This document shows, piece by piece, positions 34,193-42,977 of a DNA stretch of 64,000 bases. This DNA is from Brevibacterium album DSM 18261 (lineage in GTDB: Bacteria; Actinomycetota; Actinomycetes; Actinomycetales; Brevibacteriaceae), in contig NZ_AUFJ01000010.1 of the NCBI RefSeq assembly GCF_000426445.1, positions 620,001 to 684,000 of the forward strand, written 5' to 3'. Position 1 is the first letter of the stretch; every line of letters starts with the position of its first letter. A program made the position numbers and the translations under genes. The notes beneath the pieces were generated by a model. The model was not told where the DNA came from and did no database searches. It saw only the letters and a program-made list of their open reading frames with translations.

Positions 34193-34786
34193 ATGCTCCA
34201 TGCGCACACGGAACCGCGGGCGGGCGAGTCCGCGCCGTTCCACCTGGAGTCGCACTGGCATCTGCCGTGCTCGGCCCGCACCGCCTGGGACGTGTTCGCG
34301 CAGGTGCGGGACTGGCCGCTGTGGTGGCCGGATGTGCGCTGGGTGCGCGAGGGCTCAGCCCCGCCCGGCGACCCGGAGCACGCAGGCTCCCCCGCCCCAT
34401 CAGCACCGGCCTCACCATCAGCGGCACCCACGGGGGCAGACCCTCCCGGACACGGCGATGCCGACCTTCCCGCCTACGTCCGCCTCGGCATCGGCAGTCC
34501 GCTGCTGCCCATCCTCCGCCTGCGTCTCCGCCTCACGGGCCTCCGGCCGCCGTACGGGGGCGAGGCGGCGGTCACCGGCGATCTTCGCGGCTCCGGAGCC
34601 TGGCGGGCACGGGACACGGCGACCGGCGCGCGCATCGACCTCCTCTGGTGCGTCGTCACGCACAGGCGAGCGCTCCGCTTCCTCCGCCCGCTGGGAATCC
34701 GGGCGCATCGTGCCGCCATGCGCCGCGGTCGCCTCGGGCTCATCTCGGCGGTCGGAAGCGTTGACGCACCTCGCACAGCGGAGTAA
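34193..34786 (+). CDS. SRPBCC-family protein (polyketide cyclase-like fold)
   Basis: The 197-residue protein opens with a SRPBCC-type strand-helix (WHLPCSARTAWDVFAQV) and WPLWWPDVRWV. It carries a Pro/Ala-rich insertion at about 58-90 and ends with a basic helix (RRALRFLRPLGIRAHR). These proteins bind hydrophobic ligands. AGGGAGG at 34181-34187 supports ATG 34193. TACTCT at 34161-34166 would instead make the in-frame ATG at 34172 a leaderless start. Confidence 0.68.
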   Translation: MLHAHTEPRAGESAPFHLESHWHLPCSARTAWDVFAQVRDWPLWWPDVRWVREGSAPPGDPEHAGSPAPSAPASPSAAPTGADPPGHGDADLPAYVRLGIGSPLLPILRLRLRLTGLRPPYGGEAAVTGDLRGSGAWRARDTATGARIDLLWCVVTHRRALRFLRPLGIRAHRAAMRRGRLGLISAVGSVDAPRTAE

Positions 34787-34804
34787 CGTACAACCACATG
34801 GTTG
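34761..34804 (+). promoter_or_regulatory. Promoter and operator of the ArsR-AHSA1 genes
   Basis: TTGACG (34761-34766) and TAACGT (34784-34789) are 17 bases apart. The predicted start point falls about at the ATG (34798), so the mRNA is leaderless. CAACCA-CA-TGGTTG (34791-34804) is a perfect palindrome that includes the start codon, a suitable site for autorepression. Confidence 0.7.
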
Positions 34805-35181
34805 CATATGCGCACGGGGCCTCGAGCCCCACCGACCGAGCAGAGGTGCCCGCGCTCACCGACGAGCAGGTGGACCGGATCTTCCGCGCACTCGCAGATG
34901 CGACCCGGCGTGACATCGTGCGCCGTACGCTGTCCGCCCCCGCGAACGTCTCCGCGCTCGCGGCCGACTACGAGATGTCTTTCGCCGCCGTGCAGAAGCA
35001 CGTGCGCGTACTCGAGGGGGCAGGGCTCGTGAGGAAGGAGCAGCAGGGCCGTGAACGCGTGGTTCACGGCGTTCCCAGAACCATCAGCGGCATCCAGGAT
35101 CTGCTGGGCGCCTATGCAGAGATCTGGCGCGGGCGCATAACGCGCCTCGACGCACTGTTCGACGAGGAGCAGTCCGCGTAG
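34798..35181 (+). CDS. ArsR-family transcriptional regulator
   Basis: The product is 127 residues with a winged helix-turn-helix: IFRALADATRRDIVRRTL, then a recognition helix FAAVQKHVRVLEGAGLVRKE. No metal-binding Cys motif is present, so it is not an arsenic sensor. This group often sits before an AHSA1/SRPBCC gene, as here, and controls it. A perfect palindrome over its own start codon suggests autoregulation. Confidence 0.87.
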   Translation: MVAYAHGASSPTDRAEVPALTDEQVDRIFRALADATRRDIVRRTLSAPANVSALAADYEMSFAAVQKHVRVLEGAGLVRKEQQGRERVVHGVPRTISGIQDLLGAYAEIWRGRITRLDALFDEEQSA

Positions 35182-35220
35182 GGGTCTGCGCGGGCGCCAT
35201 TCACGAGAAAGGCACGAACA

Positions 35221-36228
35221 ATGCCCATCACCGCCATCGACAAGGACGCAGAAGCCCTCACGCTCACCATCACGGCGGACTTCCCGGTGCCGCTCCAGCG
35301 GCTGTGGGAGGCCTACGCCGATCCCCGGCAGATCGAGAGGTTCTGGGGTCCGCCGGAGTATCCGGCGACGTTCACCCGCCACGACATGGTCGCCGGCGGC
35401 CGCTCGCACTACTTCATGACCGGCCCCGAGGGCGACACCCCCGGCGGGTACTGGGAGTTCCTCGCCGTGGACGCCCCGCACTCCTTCGAGGTCCGCGACG
35501 GGTTCGCGGACGCGGACGGCAGCCCGAGCGCGGAGATGCCGACCATGCGCATGGTCTTCTCCTTCGAGGAGACGCCGGAGGGTTCGCGGCTGACCACCGT
35601 CACGCACTTCAACTCCGCCGAGCAGCTCGATCAGCTCCTGGAGATGGGCATGCTCGAGGGCACGAAGGCCGCGATGGGCCAGATCGAGACCGTGCTCGCC
35701 GATCTCTCCGCCTTCGCCGCGGACCGGGCCGTGGAGGCGGAGATCCTCAGCGACACCCAGGTGCGGGTGAGCCGGGTGATCCGCGGCAGCGTCGAGGACG
35801 TCTGGCGCGCCCACCACGATCCCGCGCTCCTGCAGCGCTGGCAGCTGGGACCGGACGGCTGGACCATGCCGGTGTGCGAGATCTCCGCCGAAGCGGGGAG
35901 CACGTACCGCTTCGAATGGGAGTCCGAGGACGGCCGGCAGCGCTTCGGCTTCACCGGCGAGATCCAGGAGGTGCAGCCGCCCCACCGCGAGGTCACGACC
36001 GAGCGGATGATCGGCGGGGACCAGGTGACCGATGCGGTGACCGACGACCAGTGGCAGTCCGTCGTGAATGAGATGACGCTGACGCCGGTGGCAGGCGGCA
36101 CGCTCCTCTCCCTCGTGATCACCTACCCGGACGCCGAGACGAGGGACGCGGTGCTGGCCACCGGCATGACCGACGGCATGGAGGCCAGCTACGCGAGGCT
36201 GGAGCGGGAGGTGTTCGCGGCGGCATGA
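35221..36228 (+). CDS. Tandem AHSA1/SRPBCC-domain protein
   Basis: The 335-residue protein contains two AHSA1-like domains. The first (~1-155) has FPVPLQRLWEAYADPRQIERFWGP; the second (~165-335) has VIRGSVEDVWRAHHDPALLQRW. Each starts with the typical 'ladder' strand and a ligand-pocket helix. Most relatives have one domain, so this is a fusion or duplication. It is 39 bases behind the ArsR gene and probably its target. The ligand is unknown. Confidence 0.8.
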   Translation: MPITAIDKDAEALTLTITADFPVPLQRLWEAYADPRQIERFWGPPEYPATFTRHDMVAGGRSHYFMTGPEGDTPGGYWEFLAVDAPHSFEVRDGFADADGSPSAEMPTMRMVFSFEETPEGSRLTTVTHFNSAEQLDQLLEMGMLEGTKAAMGQIETVLADLSAFAADRAVEAEILSDTQVRVSRVIRGSVEDVWRAHHDPALLQRWQLGPDGWTMPVCEISAEAGSTYRFEWESEDGRQRFGFTGEIQEVQPPHREVTTERMIGGDQVTDAVTDDQWQSVVNEMTLTPVAGGTLLSLVITYPDAETRDAVLATGMTDGMEASYARLEREVFAAA

Positions 36229-36235
36229 GCTCCTT

Positions 36236-36277
36236 GACGGGGTCTCCGGAGGTGCGGGTTCACCTCCGGGGCCCGTC
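36236..36277 (+). terminator. Terminator after the AHSA1 gene
   Basis: GACGGG/CCCGTC forms an outer stem and CCGGAGGTG/CACCTCCGG an inner perfect 9-bp stem with a six-base loop, right after the stop codon. Confidence 0.75.
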
Positions 36278-36365
36278 ATGGGCGGCAGGGCCGCACCGCC
36301 CTCGGCAGACGCGGAATTCCGTGAGCCCGGAATCCGGTGAGCGCAGGGTCCGGTGGCGCCGGAGC

Positions 36366-36854
36366 TCAGTCGAGGCAGAACTCGTTGCCCTCGGGATCAG
36401 CCATGACGATGAAGCCCGCCTCCAGCGGCGGATCGGGATCCACCCGCTCGAGCCGGCGGGCGCCCACGGCGATGAGGCGCGCGCATTCGGCCTCGAGCGC
36501 ATCCATCCGCTCCTCACCGGCGAGCCCCGGGGCCGCACGCACATCGGGGTGCACGCGGTTCTTCACGGATTTGCCCTCCGGGACGCGCTGGAAGAACAGG
36601 CGCGGCCCGAGGCCGGCCGGGTCCTCGGCGGCGGCCCTCCCGTTCCGATGTTCGGGCGGCACCCCGAGCCGTGCGAGGAACTCCTCCCAGGCACGGAAGG
36701 GATCCTGGTGTGGCTCCCCTCCCGGGGACGCGGCCGGCACGCCGGGCGGCAGCGGGACGGCGTACCCGAGCGCCTCGCACCAGAAGAGCGCGAGAGCGCG
36801 GGGATCATGGGCGTCGAAGGTGATCTGCACGGTGCGCGCGGCGGTATCTGTCAT
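36366..36854 (-). CDS. VOC-family protein
   Basis: The 162-residue protein has a glyoxalase-fold pattern: QITFDAHDPRALALFWCEAL at the start and VMADPEGNEFCLD at the end, with the metal-ligand-like Glu in EGNEF. It is of the actinobacterial 'glyoxalase-like' (DUF) type with unknown substrate. GGGGAG precedes ATG 36854, which overlaps the DinB-gene stop (ATGA). Confidence 0.83.
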   Translation of the reverse strand: MTDTAARTVQITFDAHDPRALALFWCEALGYAVPLPPGVPAASPGGEPHQDPFRAWEEFLARLGVPPEHRNGRAAAEDPAGLGPRLFFQRVPEGKSVKNRVHPDVRAAPGLAGEERMDALEAECARLIAVGARRLERVDPDPPLEAGFIVMADPEGNEFCLD

Positions 36855-37477
36855 GACGTCTCCCCTGTCTGAGTGTGGATGCGGAGATCGCGGAGGAGGC
36901 AGATCTCCGCGAGGTGGTGGATGAACTCGCGATTGATGTGCAGGACGAGAGCGGACATGGGCAGATGCCCGAACTCGCCCTCCGCCTCCCCGCACGGCCG
37001 CGCGAGCTCCTCGTCCGTGAGGGTCGCGACGCCCGCGATCCAGGCCGCGTACTCCGCATCCAGCTGCGCCAGCGCCTGCTCGGCCGTCTCCGCGTACTCG
37101 TACGTGAAGTAGTCCCGCGGCTCGCCGCCGAAGTGCGCGGCCGTGCGAGCGCCCAGGACGCCCACGAGCACGTGCCCCAGCCGCCAGGCGATGGTGGTGA
37201 ACGGTGCGGGCTGCGGCTCGGGGAAGGCGAAGTCGATGGTCATCGCCCCGGAGCCTCCCTGCATCGGCGGCGAACCCGTCCCCCGCGGTCGCACGTTCCA
37301 GCAGTCCGGCACCGGCTCCCAGAAGAGCTCCTCGTCCGTGAGCCCCTCCAGGCGTGCGCGCAGCTGGTTCCTCCAGTGCCAGTCGAGCTGGTCCACCAGC
37401 TGTGCGGACCAGCCGTCTGCGGACCGCTCCTCGTCCGCGCTCTCCCTCGCGCCGAGCGCCTCGTCTCCCTCGCGCAT
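36851..37477 (-). CDS. DinB-superfamily protein
   Basis: This 208-residue four-helix protein has the DinB metal-site pattern: WRLGHVLVGVLGARTA, and near the end LHINREFIHHLAEICLLRD with the His pair. DinB/YfiT proteins are metal- and often thiol-dependent transferases (mycothiol in actinobacteria). It is the first gene of an operon with the VOC gene, divergent from a WYL regulator. Confidence 0.8.
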   Translation of the reverse strand: MREGDEALGARESADEERSADGWSAQLVDQLDWHWRNQLRARLEGLTDEELFWEPVPDCWNVRPRGTGSPPMQGGSGAMTIDFAFPEPQPAPFTTIAWRLGHVLVGVLGARTAAHFGGEPRDYFTYEYAETAEQALAQLDAEYAAWIAGVATLTDEELARPCGEAEGEFGHLPMSALVLHINREFIHHLAEICLLRDLRIHTQTGETS

Positions 37478-37554
37478 TTCGCACCCCTCTCTTCCCCGGC
37501 GATTCTGCGCCGCCGACTGCGCGGACCTCCCGCGTGCCACCAGTCTCCCTCCGC

Positions 37555-37577
37555 CTGCGGACAGATCCGGTCCGCAG
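37555..37577. promoter_or_regulatory. Palindromic operator candidate between the DinB gene and the WYL regulator
   Basis: CTGCGGAC and GTCCGCAG are perfect 8-base inverted arms with a seven-base spacer, in the middle of the 199-base divergent gap. This is a natural site for the adjacent WYL regulator. Confidence 0.6.
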
Positions 37578-37676
37578 TGTGTGGGAGGCTGAGCGAGAGG
37601 GGGCACCGCCGCGTGCGAGGCGCCCGCGAGGCGTGCAGGAAGCGCGCACGAGGCCCGACCCGCGAAAGGAGAGCAC

Positions 37677-38681
37677 ATGAGCACGGAGGACACCGCCGCA
37701 CGGGTGCTGCGTCTGCTCTCGCTCCTCCAGCGGCGGCACTCCTGGTTCGCCGAGGAGCTCGCCGCGGAACTCGGCGTCACCGCCCGATCCGTGCGCCGCG
37801 ATGTGGCCCGCCTGCGCTCGCTGGGCTATCCGGTCGTCTCCGCGGCCGGCGCGGGCGGCGGCTACCGGCTGGGTCGGGGCGCCCGGATGCCCCCGCTCCT
37901 GCTGGACGACGAGGAGGCCGTGGCTGCGGCGCTGTCCCTCCGCCTCTCCTCCACCCATGCCGTCGCGGGCGCGGGCGAGGCCGCACTGCGAGCGCTCGCC
38001 AAGCTCGACCAGGTCATGCCGCCCCGGCTCCGCGCGGAGGTGCGGGCGGTGCACGCCGCCACGGACTCGCTGCCCCGGCCGGTCGCCGATGTGGGTCCCG
38101 ACGTCCTCCTCACCCTCGCCCGCGCCTGCCGCGACGGCGAGCGCGTGCGCTTCTCCTACGTCTCCGGCACGGGGGCCGAGAGCGCGCGCACCGTCGAGCC
38201 CGTCCACATGGTCACCACCGGACCGCGCTGGTACCTCATGGCCTGGGACCTCGATCGGGAGGACTGGCGCACCTTCCGGCTGGACCGCGTGCGCGGCCTC
38301 GAGCCCACGGGGCAGCGGTTCCGACGCAGGGAGCATCCGGATCCGGTCGAGTACGTCCGGAGCTCCGTCGCCGAGGCGCCCTACAGTCGCACTGTCCGGG
38401 TGCGGGTCCGCACCTCGGCCGAAGAACTCGCCGCACGGGTGCCGCCGCAGGTGGGCCGCGTGGAGCCGGATGCGGAGGAGGGCTGGAGCCTGCTCACGGT
38501 CGCGGGCGACCGGCTGGAGTGGATCGCCTGCCACCTCGCGATGCTCGGCTGGGAGGTCGCCGTCCTGGAGCCGGAGGAGCTGCGCGAGGCGGCTCGTGAC
38601 ATGGCGGCCCGGCTCACGGCTCTGGCCGGGGGCAGGGCGAACCATGACAGCGCCGGCGCGCAGGATGACGCCGAAGCATAG
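37677..38681 (+). CDS. HTH-WYL-domain transcriptional regulator
   Basis: The 334-residue protein has an N-terminal helix-turn-helix (WFAEELAAELGVTARSVRRD) and a central WYL domain (TTGPRWYLMAWDLDREDWRTF) with a C-terminal WCX-like extension. WYL regulators sense ligands such as nucleotides or DNA fragments. AAAGGAG precedes the ATG. It probably controls the divergent DinB-VOC operon through the palindrome at 37555-37577. Confidence 0.87.
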   Translation: MSTEDTAARVLRLLSLLQRRHSWFAEELAAELGVTARSVRRDVARLRSLGYPVVSAAGAGGGYRLGRGARMPPLLLDDEEAVAAALSLRLSSTHAVAGAGEAALRALAKLDQVMPPRLRAEVRAVHAATDSLPRPVADVGPDVLLTLARACRDGERVRFSYVSGTGAESARTVEPVHMVTTGPRWYLMAWDLDREDWRTFRLDRVRGLEPTGQRFRRREHPDPVEYVRSSVAEAPYSRTVRVRVRTSAEELAARVPPQVGRVEPDAEEGWSLLTVAGDRLEWIACHLAMLGWEVAVLEPEELREAARDMAARLTALAGGRANHDSAGAQDDAEA

Positions 38682-38716
38682 AGTTGCCTGACAGTTCCGC
38701 CAGGAGGAGGCCTCTC

Positions 38717-39640
38717 GTGACCGCAGTCCACATCATCCACGACAACCCGGAATGGCTCCCGCCCTTCCGGGAGGCGTTCGCGGCCGAAGGCGTCCCGTTC
38801 GCGGAGTGGGAGCTCACGAGCGGCGCCCTCGACCTCGGCACGGCACCGCCCGAGGGGGTCTACTGGTCCCGGCTGTCGGCGTCCTCGCCGTCGCGGGGGC
38901 ACGACCACGCAAAGGAGTACGGTCGCGCGGTGCTGCGCTGGCTGGAGGCCCACGGCCGGACCGTCGTGAACGGCTCCGCGGTCCTCGAGCTCGAGGTCTC
39001 GAAGGCCGCTCAGCACCTGGCGCTCGCACGCAGCGGCATCGCGGTGCCGCAGACGGCGGCGGTGCTCGGACGGGCCGATCTCGTGGACCGCGCCCGCGCT
39101 TTCGCGGCCCCGTTCGTCTACAAGCACAACCAGGGCGGCAGGGGGCTGAGCGTGCAGCGCTTCGACGACCACGCCTCCTTCGCCGCCTGGGCGGCCTCGG
39201 AGGAGTTCGCGGAGCCGAACGACGGCGTCTCCCTGCTCCAGGAGTACGCGCGGCCGGCGGACGGGTTCATCACGCGGGCGGAGTTCGTGGGCGGCCGCTT
39301 CCTCTACGCCGTGCGCGTGGACGTGTCCTCCGGCAGCTTCGAGCTGTGCCCGGCCGATGCCTGCGCACTCCCCGGTCAGCGACCGCTGTTCAGCCTCCGG
39401 GAGGATGCGGGAGAGCTGCCGATCATCGCCGAGTACGAGCGCTTCCTGGCAGCCGCCGGGATCGAGATCGCGGGCATCGAGTTCATCGAGACCGCTGACG
39501 GCCGCCTGCTCACGTACGACGTGAACACGAACACCAACTACAACCCGGACGTCGAAGCGGCGGCCCCGGTCTCCGGCCCGCGGGAGATCGCGCGGTTCAC
39601 CGGTGCGCTGCTGCGCGCCGCGCGCCCTCGGAGTTCGTGA
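38717..39640 (+). CDS. RimK-like ATP-grasp ligase
   Basis: The product is 307 residues with an ATP-grasp fold: a KAAQHLALARSGIAVPQT segment, the ATP-binding APFVYKHNQGGRGLSV, and the metal-binding EFIETADGRLLTYDVNTNTN near the end. It likely joins an amino acid to an acyl or peptide acceptor; the substrate is unknown. GTG 38717 is fixed by AGGAGGAGG at 38702-38709. A strong terminator follows. Confidence 0.83.
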   Translation: MTAVHIIHDNPEWLPPFREAFAAEGVPFAEWELTSGALDLGTAPPEGVYWSRLSASSPSRGHDHAKEYGRAVLRWLEAHGRTVVNGSAVLELEVSKAAQHLALARSGIAVPQTAAVLGRADLVDRARAFAAPFVYKHNQGGRGLSVQRFDDHASFAAWAASEEFAEPNDGVSLLQEYARPADGFITRAEFVGGRFLYAVRVDVSSGSFELCPADACALPGQRPLFSLREDAGELPIIAEYERFLAAAGIEIAGIEFIETADGRLLTYDVNTNTNYNPDVEAAAPVSGPREIARFTGALLRAARPRSS

Positions 39641-39654
39641 CCGCGCGGGCATGA

Positions 39655-39690
39655 GGGGAGGGCGGGCACCCGCGGGTGCCCGCCCTCCCC
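39655..39690. terminator. Strong bidirectional terminator
   Basis: A perfect 17-bp inverted repeat (39655-39671 with 39674-39690, two-base centre) followed by TTCT lies between the convergent ATP-grasp and lipoprotein genes. Confidence 0.85.
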
Positions 39691-39774
39691 TTCTCACAGC
39701 GCAGGCCGCGCTCCGCCTCCATCGCGGCCCTGGCTGCGCTCGCGGGCACGGCCGGCCACAGGCGCAGGCGACGG

Positions 39775-40500
39775 TCACTCGATGGTGCCGGAGCCTTCGC
39801 CCTCGATCTTGTCGTCATGGAGCAGCTCGCCCTCGGCGTCGACCGGCGTGATCGTCACCTCGAAGCTGATGTCCGAGCCCGGCTGGTAGTGGAAGTTCTC
39901 GCCGTAGCTGAAGTGCTCCCCGGTGCCGAACGTGTAGACGGTCGGATCCGCGGTCTCCGCGACTCCGCTGGACTGCACGCCCATCTCCTCGGAGAGCGCG
40001 TTGTCCGTGATGCCGCCCATGCCCTGCATGTACTCCCAGTCGTCGTACTCCGCGGAGACGCTCACGAGGCTGGAGCCCAGGTCGATCGGATCGCCGTTAT
40101 TCGTGATGACGTAGTTGACGAACACGATGTCATCGCCTTCGGCGATGATCGGCTCATCCGTGTCGGGATCGACCCAGTTGCCGTCCTTCGGAGCCGAAGC
40201 GGTGCCCATCTGGAAGACGTCGACGGCAACATCGCCGGCCTCGACCGAGGCGATCTGCTCACCGCCCTCGGTGGGCTCCTTGGCCCAGGCGGGCACACCG
40301 CCCTCGCCGGCGGGGGCTGCCTCCTCTTCGGCATCTTCCTCTGCGGCGACCTCCTCGGCTTCGGCAGCGTCCTCCTGCACCTGGCCGGTGTCCTCGGCGG
40401 CGTCGGTCGCCTCCTCGCCTCCCCCGCAGGCGGCGAGGACGAGCGAGGTGCCGAGGACGGCGGCGAGAGCGGTGGGGCGCAGTGCGGTCTTCCGGTTCAT
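39775..40500 (-). CDS. Secreted lipoprotein with acidic linker
   Basis: The 241-residue protein has a lipobox (LVLAACGGG), an Ala/Glu-rich acidic linker (about 27-68) and a beta-rich C-terminal domain (DIVFVNYVITNNGDPIDLGS) resembling Ig-like DUF4352-type extracellular domains. It is anchored outside the membrane; the function is unknown. GAGGAA precedes ATG 40500, with TACGGT upstream as a possible -10. Confidence 0.72.
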   Translation of the reverse strand: MNRKTALRPTALAAVLGTSLVLAACGGGEEATDAAEDTGQVQEDAAEAEEVAAEEDAEEEAAPAGEGGVPAWAKEPTEGGEQIASVEAGDVAVDVFQMGTASAPKDGNWVDPDTDEPIIAEGDDIVFVNYVITNNGDPIDLGSSLVSVSAEYDDWEYMQGMGGITDNALSEEMGVQSSGVAETADPTVYTFGTGEHFSYGENFHYQPGSDISFEVTITPVDAEGELLHDDKIEGEGSGTIE

Positions 40501-40894
40501 GACGATTCCTCAATCCCTGTGTTTTCGAACTGTCTCCTCCACCGTATCCGCCACGATTTTCACAGCAGGGAGGGATGTGTGTCAGAACGAGCACAGGCGG
40601 TGCCGGGCAGGCACATGCGGCACGGTCGGGCACCGGCGGCGCTTCAGAGCGTTCACCATGACTGAGCGCCAGGGAACCGAACCGACGCCTGAGGATCGCG
40701 CGGAGGACTGGACCGGGGAGCGCAGAGCCCTGGTGCGTCGACGGGATTCCTCGATTCCATGGAACCGCAATGGAAGCGACGCCCAACCAGTTTCAGGCGC
40801 ACGGGAGCGTATTCATGCCAGAAGGGCTATCACGCGCATAGAACGCTATCTTCACAACATGCTCTAATGTCTATCAAGTCCCAGGACTTGACAG
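40501..40894. other. Gene-free transition into an AT-richer islet
   Basis: I find no gene in these 394 bases. Base composition falls noticeably from about 40800 onward. No tRNA, integrase or clear direct repeat that would mark an attachment site is seen. Confidence 0.5.
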
Positions 40895-41464
40895 TCAGTC
40901 TTTCGTGCGGAGGTCTTGCCGAAACAGGTTCACCGCATTTTTGACGCGAGATGCATAGACTTCCAAGCACCTCTCTGAATCACTATAGACAAATCGACCA
41001 TCAGTCATGATGTGGTCGATGACTTTTTCCATATATTCTTCAATCGCACTGTAGCACTCCGCGAACGCATGAGCTGCCTTGCGACTGCCCACTATCTCCA
41101 TTTTAGCTTTTTGCAGTCGCACGCGCTCGGCAGAATCAAAGAGTGACCGCACGGCCTGAGCCGACCGAGCGTCACTTGAACGGTATATTGCATTCTTCCA
41201 CGGAAATATTGACCTTGACTTCTCGGGTGTTGTGCCAAGTCCACTATTTGATTTCTGGAACGCTTCTAGTTCTCTATGCATCTCGTGCAGGATTTCGGTT
41301 GCGTTGAAGTACTGTTCTTCGCGCACCTGGCGTGTAGCCAGATGGCGATCCTCCCTCCGCTGCAGCCATGAATTGATGCCTGCCATCAGCGTTGTGATGA
41401 GCGCACCGATTACCACGCCTCCGGCGCCCACGAGAGCGGTTATCGTCACTGGTTCGAGTTCCAT
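40895..41464 (-). CDS. Hypothetical membrane-anchored protein in AT-richer DNA
   Basis: I do not recognise this 189-residue protein. It has one N-terminal membrane segment (ITALVGAGGVVIGALITTLM), then a long, mostly helical charged region (SWLQRREDRHLATRQVREEQ, ERVRLQKAKMEIVGSR). Codons ending in A/T are common, unlike the neighbours, so it was probably acquired recently. The topology (TM plus cytoplasmic coiled region) resembles small accessory proteins of defence or stress islets, but no known family is evident. It lies downstream of hipBA on the same strand. Confidence 0.62.
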   Translation of the reverse strand: MELEPVTITALVGAGGVVIGALITTLMAGINSWLQRREDRHLATRQVREEQYFNATEILHEMHRELEAFQKSNSGLGTTPEKSRSIFPWKNAIYRSSDARSAQAVRSLFDSAERVRLQKAKMEIVGSRKAAHAFAECYSAIEEYMEKVIDHIMTDGRFVYSDSERCLEVYASRVKNAVNLFRQDLRTKD

Positions 41465-41654
41465 GGCCTAAGTATCGCTGTTCGGCTGTCCGACGTCGTA
41501 TCGGCACGCTCTCAACCGGCCCGGTTACCTACGCGCTGGACTCTGCATCAGCGATCTCCGCAGTAAGACTGCTGTGGGCGTCGCAGCCGGATCGCAACTT
41601 GGTACCGCGGTGGTGAAGGATGGCTGCGTCTGTGCATGTTCCAGTGGAGAGGTT

Positions 41655-42977
41655 CTAGGGGAGATTGACACCGAATGTGTCACCGTGTTCGGGTGGTGCC
41701 GGTGGACGCGGGACCGCGATGCCCGAGGCCGCGGCAGGGGCCATGCGCTGCGTGCGGGAGTGCAGGCCCGGGAACAGTCCCTCGACACGCTCAACGACCC
41801 GCGGCGACAGCTCAGCACGGGCGAGTTCCTCACCGACGGCATCGGGCACTTTCTCCCACACCGAGTGCACCTGTGCGATGACGCGATCACCGTCGAGGCC
41901 GGCGCGTCTGGCGAACTTCCACCAGTGAGCCTGCTCGATAGCCTTGTAATGACGCTGACCGCCGATGGCGAACGACAGACGCTGGTCATAGCCGGGATAG
42001 GCAGCCAGCGAACCAATGTCATAGGCCGGCGCCAAGCGGATCTGCTCGCCGGGAGCAAGCAGGAGCCCGTAGTTCTTCGCATGGGCATCTGCATTCCCGA
42101 CGGCAATGTTGAACGCCGTCAGCCGGACAAATGAGTCCACGTCCGCCTCGGGGGCAGACGACCATTCCCGCAGCAGCTGCACGTACTTCACGGCAGAGGG
42201 CCCGCCGTCTTCCTCGTACTTCCGCCCGGGAGGGATGCCCATGGCCTGAGCGAAGTCTTCTTGGTGCACGCGGCCCACACCCTCGGCAGTGGCCACCCGG
42301 TCATAGCGTGCGGTGACGTACGTCGACTCACCACCGAACGTCAGGACCCTCGCTTCGGCCGAGGGGATCGTGCACCGGCGTGCGGCCTCCATCAACGCCG
42401 TCTCCAGCTTCTCGATCTCCTCGAGCTCAGGACGTCCTGGCTTGAAGATGTGCGTTGAGGCCGCCCGGCCGCCAGGGATCGCCCAGCGACCATTCTCGCG
42501 CTGATGCAGGGCAAACTTCGGCTGCATACCCGCCAGGGAGAGCCGGGGAACGGTCCGGATGTGGGGCATGCTTCCACCCGTGACGCGTGCATCCGCGATA
42601 AGTTCCTCGATCTCGGCCTCTTCGAGGTCGATGAGGACTCCTGCGGTCGAGATCTTCTGACCGTGCGGGATGAACTGTGCAGCCCCTGCAACGTCCTCGC
42701 CGACCTTCTCCAGCACCGAGAGGGGATCATGGGGGTTCGAGATCCTGTACCGCTTGCTCCACGACTCGAGGACGATGTCACTTTCGGGCAGGTATCCCCG
42801 GAGGACGTTCTCAACTCGCTTCCCTGAATGCGTCTTCTCGGTCAAGGGCAGCGACACGGAGAGCGGGTACCGATTCGGCGAGGTCACCCACTCATCGGCG
42901 TATCGCAGCATGTATGTGCCGAGCTCATCGACTTCGACGGTTCCCGCGAACGCGCTGTTCAGATAGAGGTCAAGCAT
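41655..42977 (-). CDS. hipA: HipA-type toxin kinase
   Basis: The 440-residue protein has HipA couple and HipA-C regions. LSLAGMQPKFALH contains the ATP-loop, FNIAVGNADAHAKNYGLL holds the catalytic Asp (the GNxDxHxxN pattern) and LAPAYDIGSL the metal-binding Asp. HipA kinases phosphorylate a translation target such as GltX and slow growth. ATG 42977 overlaps the end of hipB by eight bases. The start is set by the family N-terminus MLDLYLNSAFAG. Confidence 0.88.
   Translation of the reverse strand: MLDLYLNSAFAGTVEVDELGTYMLRYADEWVTSPNRYPLSVSLPLTEKTHSGKRVENVLRGYLPESDIVLESWSKRYRISNPHDPLSVLEKVGEDVAGAAQFIPHGQKISTAGVLIDLEEAEIEELIADARVTGGSMPHIRTVPRLSLAGMQPKFALHQRENGRWAIPGGRAASTHIFKPGRPELEEIEKLETALMEAARRCTIPSAEARVLTFGGESTYVTARYDRVATAEGVGRVHQEDFAQAMGIPPGRKYEEDGGPSAVKYVQLLREWSSAPEADVDSFVRLTAFNIAVGNADAHAKNYGLLLAPGEQIRLAPAYDIGSLAAYPGYDQRLSFAIGGQRHYKAIEQAHWWKFARRAGLDGDRVIAQVHSVWEKVPDAVGEELARAELSPRVVERVEGLFPGLHSRTQRMAPAAASGIAVPRPPAPPEHGDTFGVNLP

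Noticed and set aside
36366-38645. A 759-residue reverse frame that includes the VOC gene
   Set aside because: Only its last 162 residues form a VOC domain with a proper ribosome-binding site; the rest is antisense to the WYL gene.
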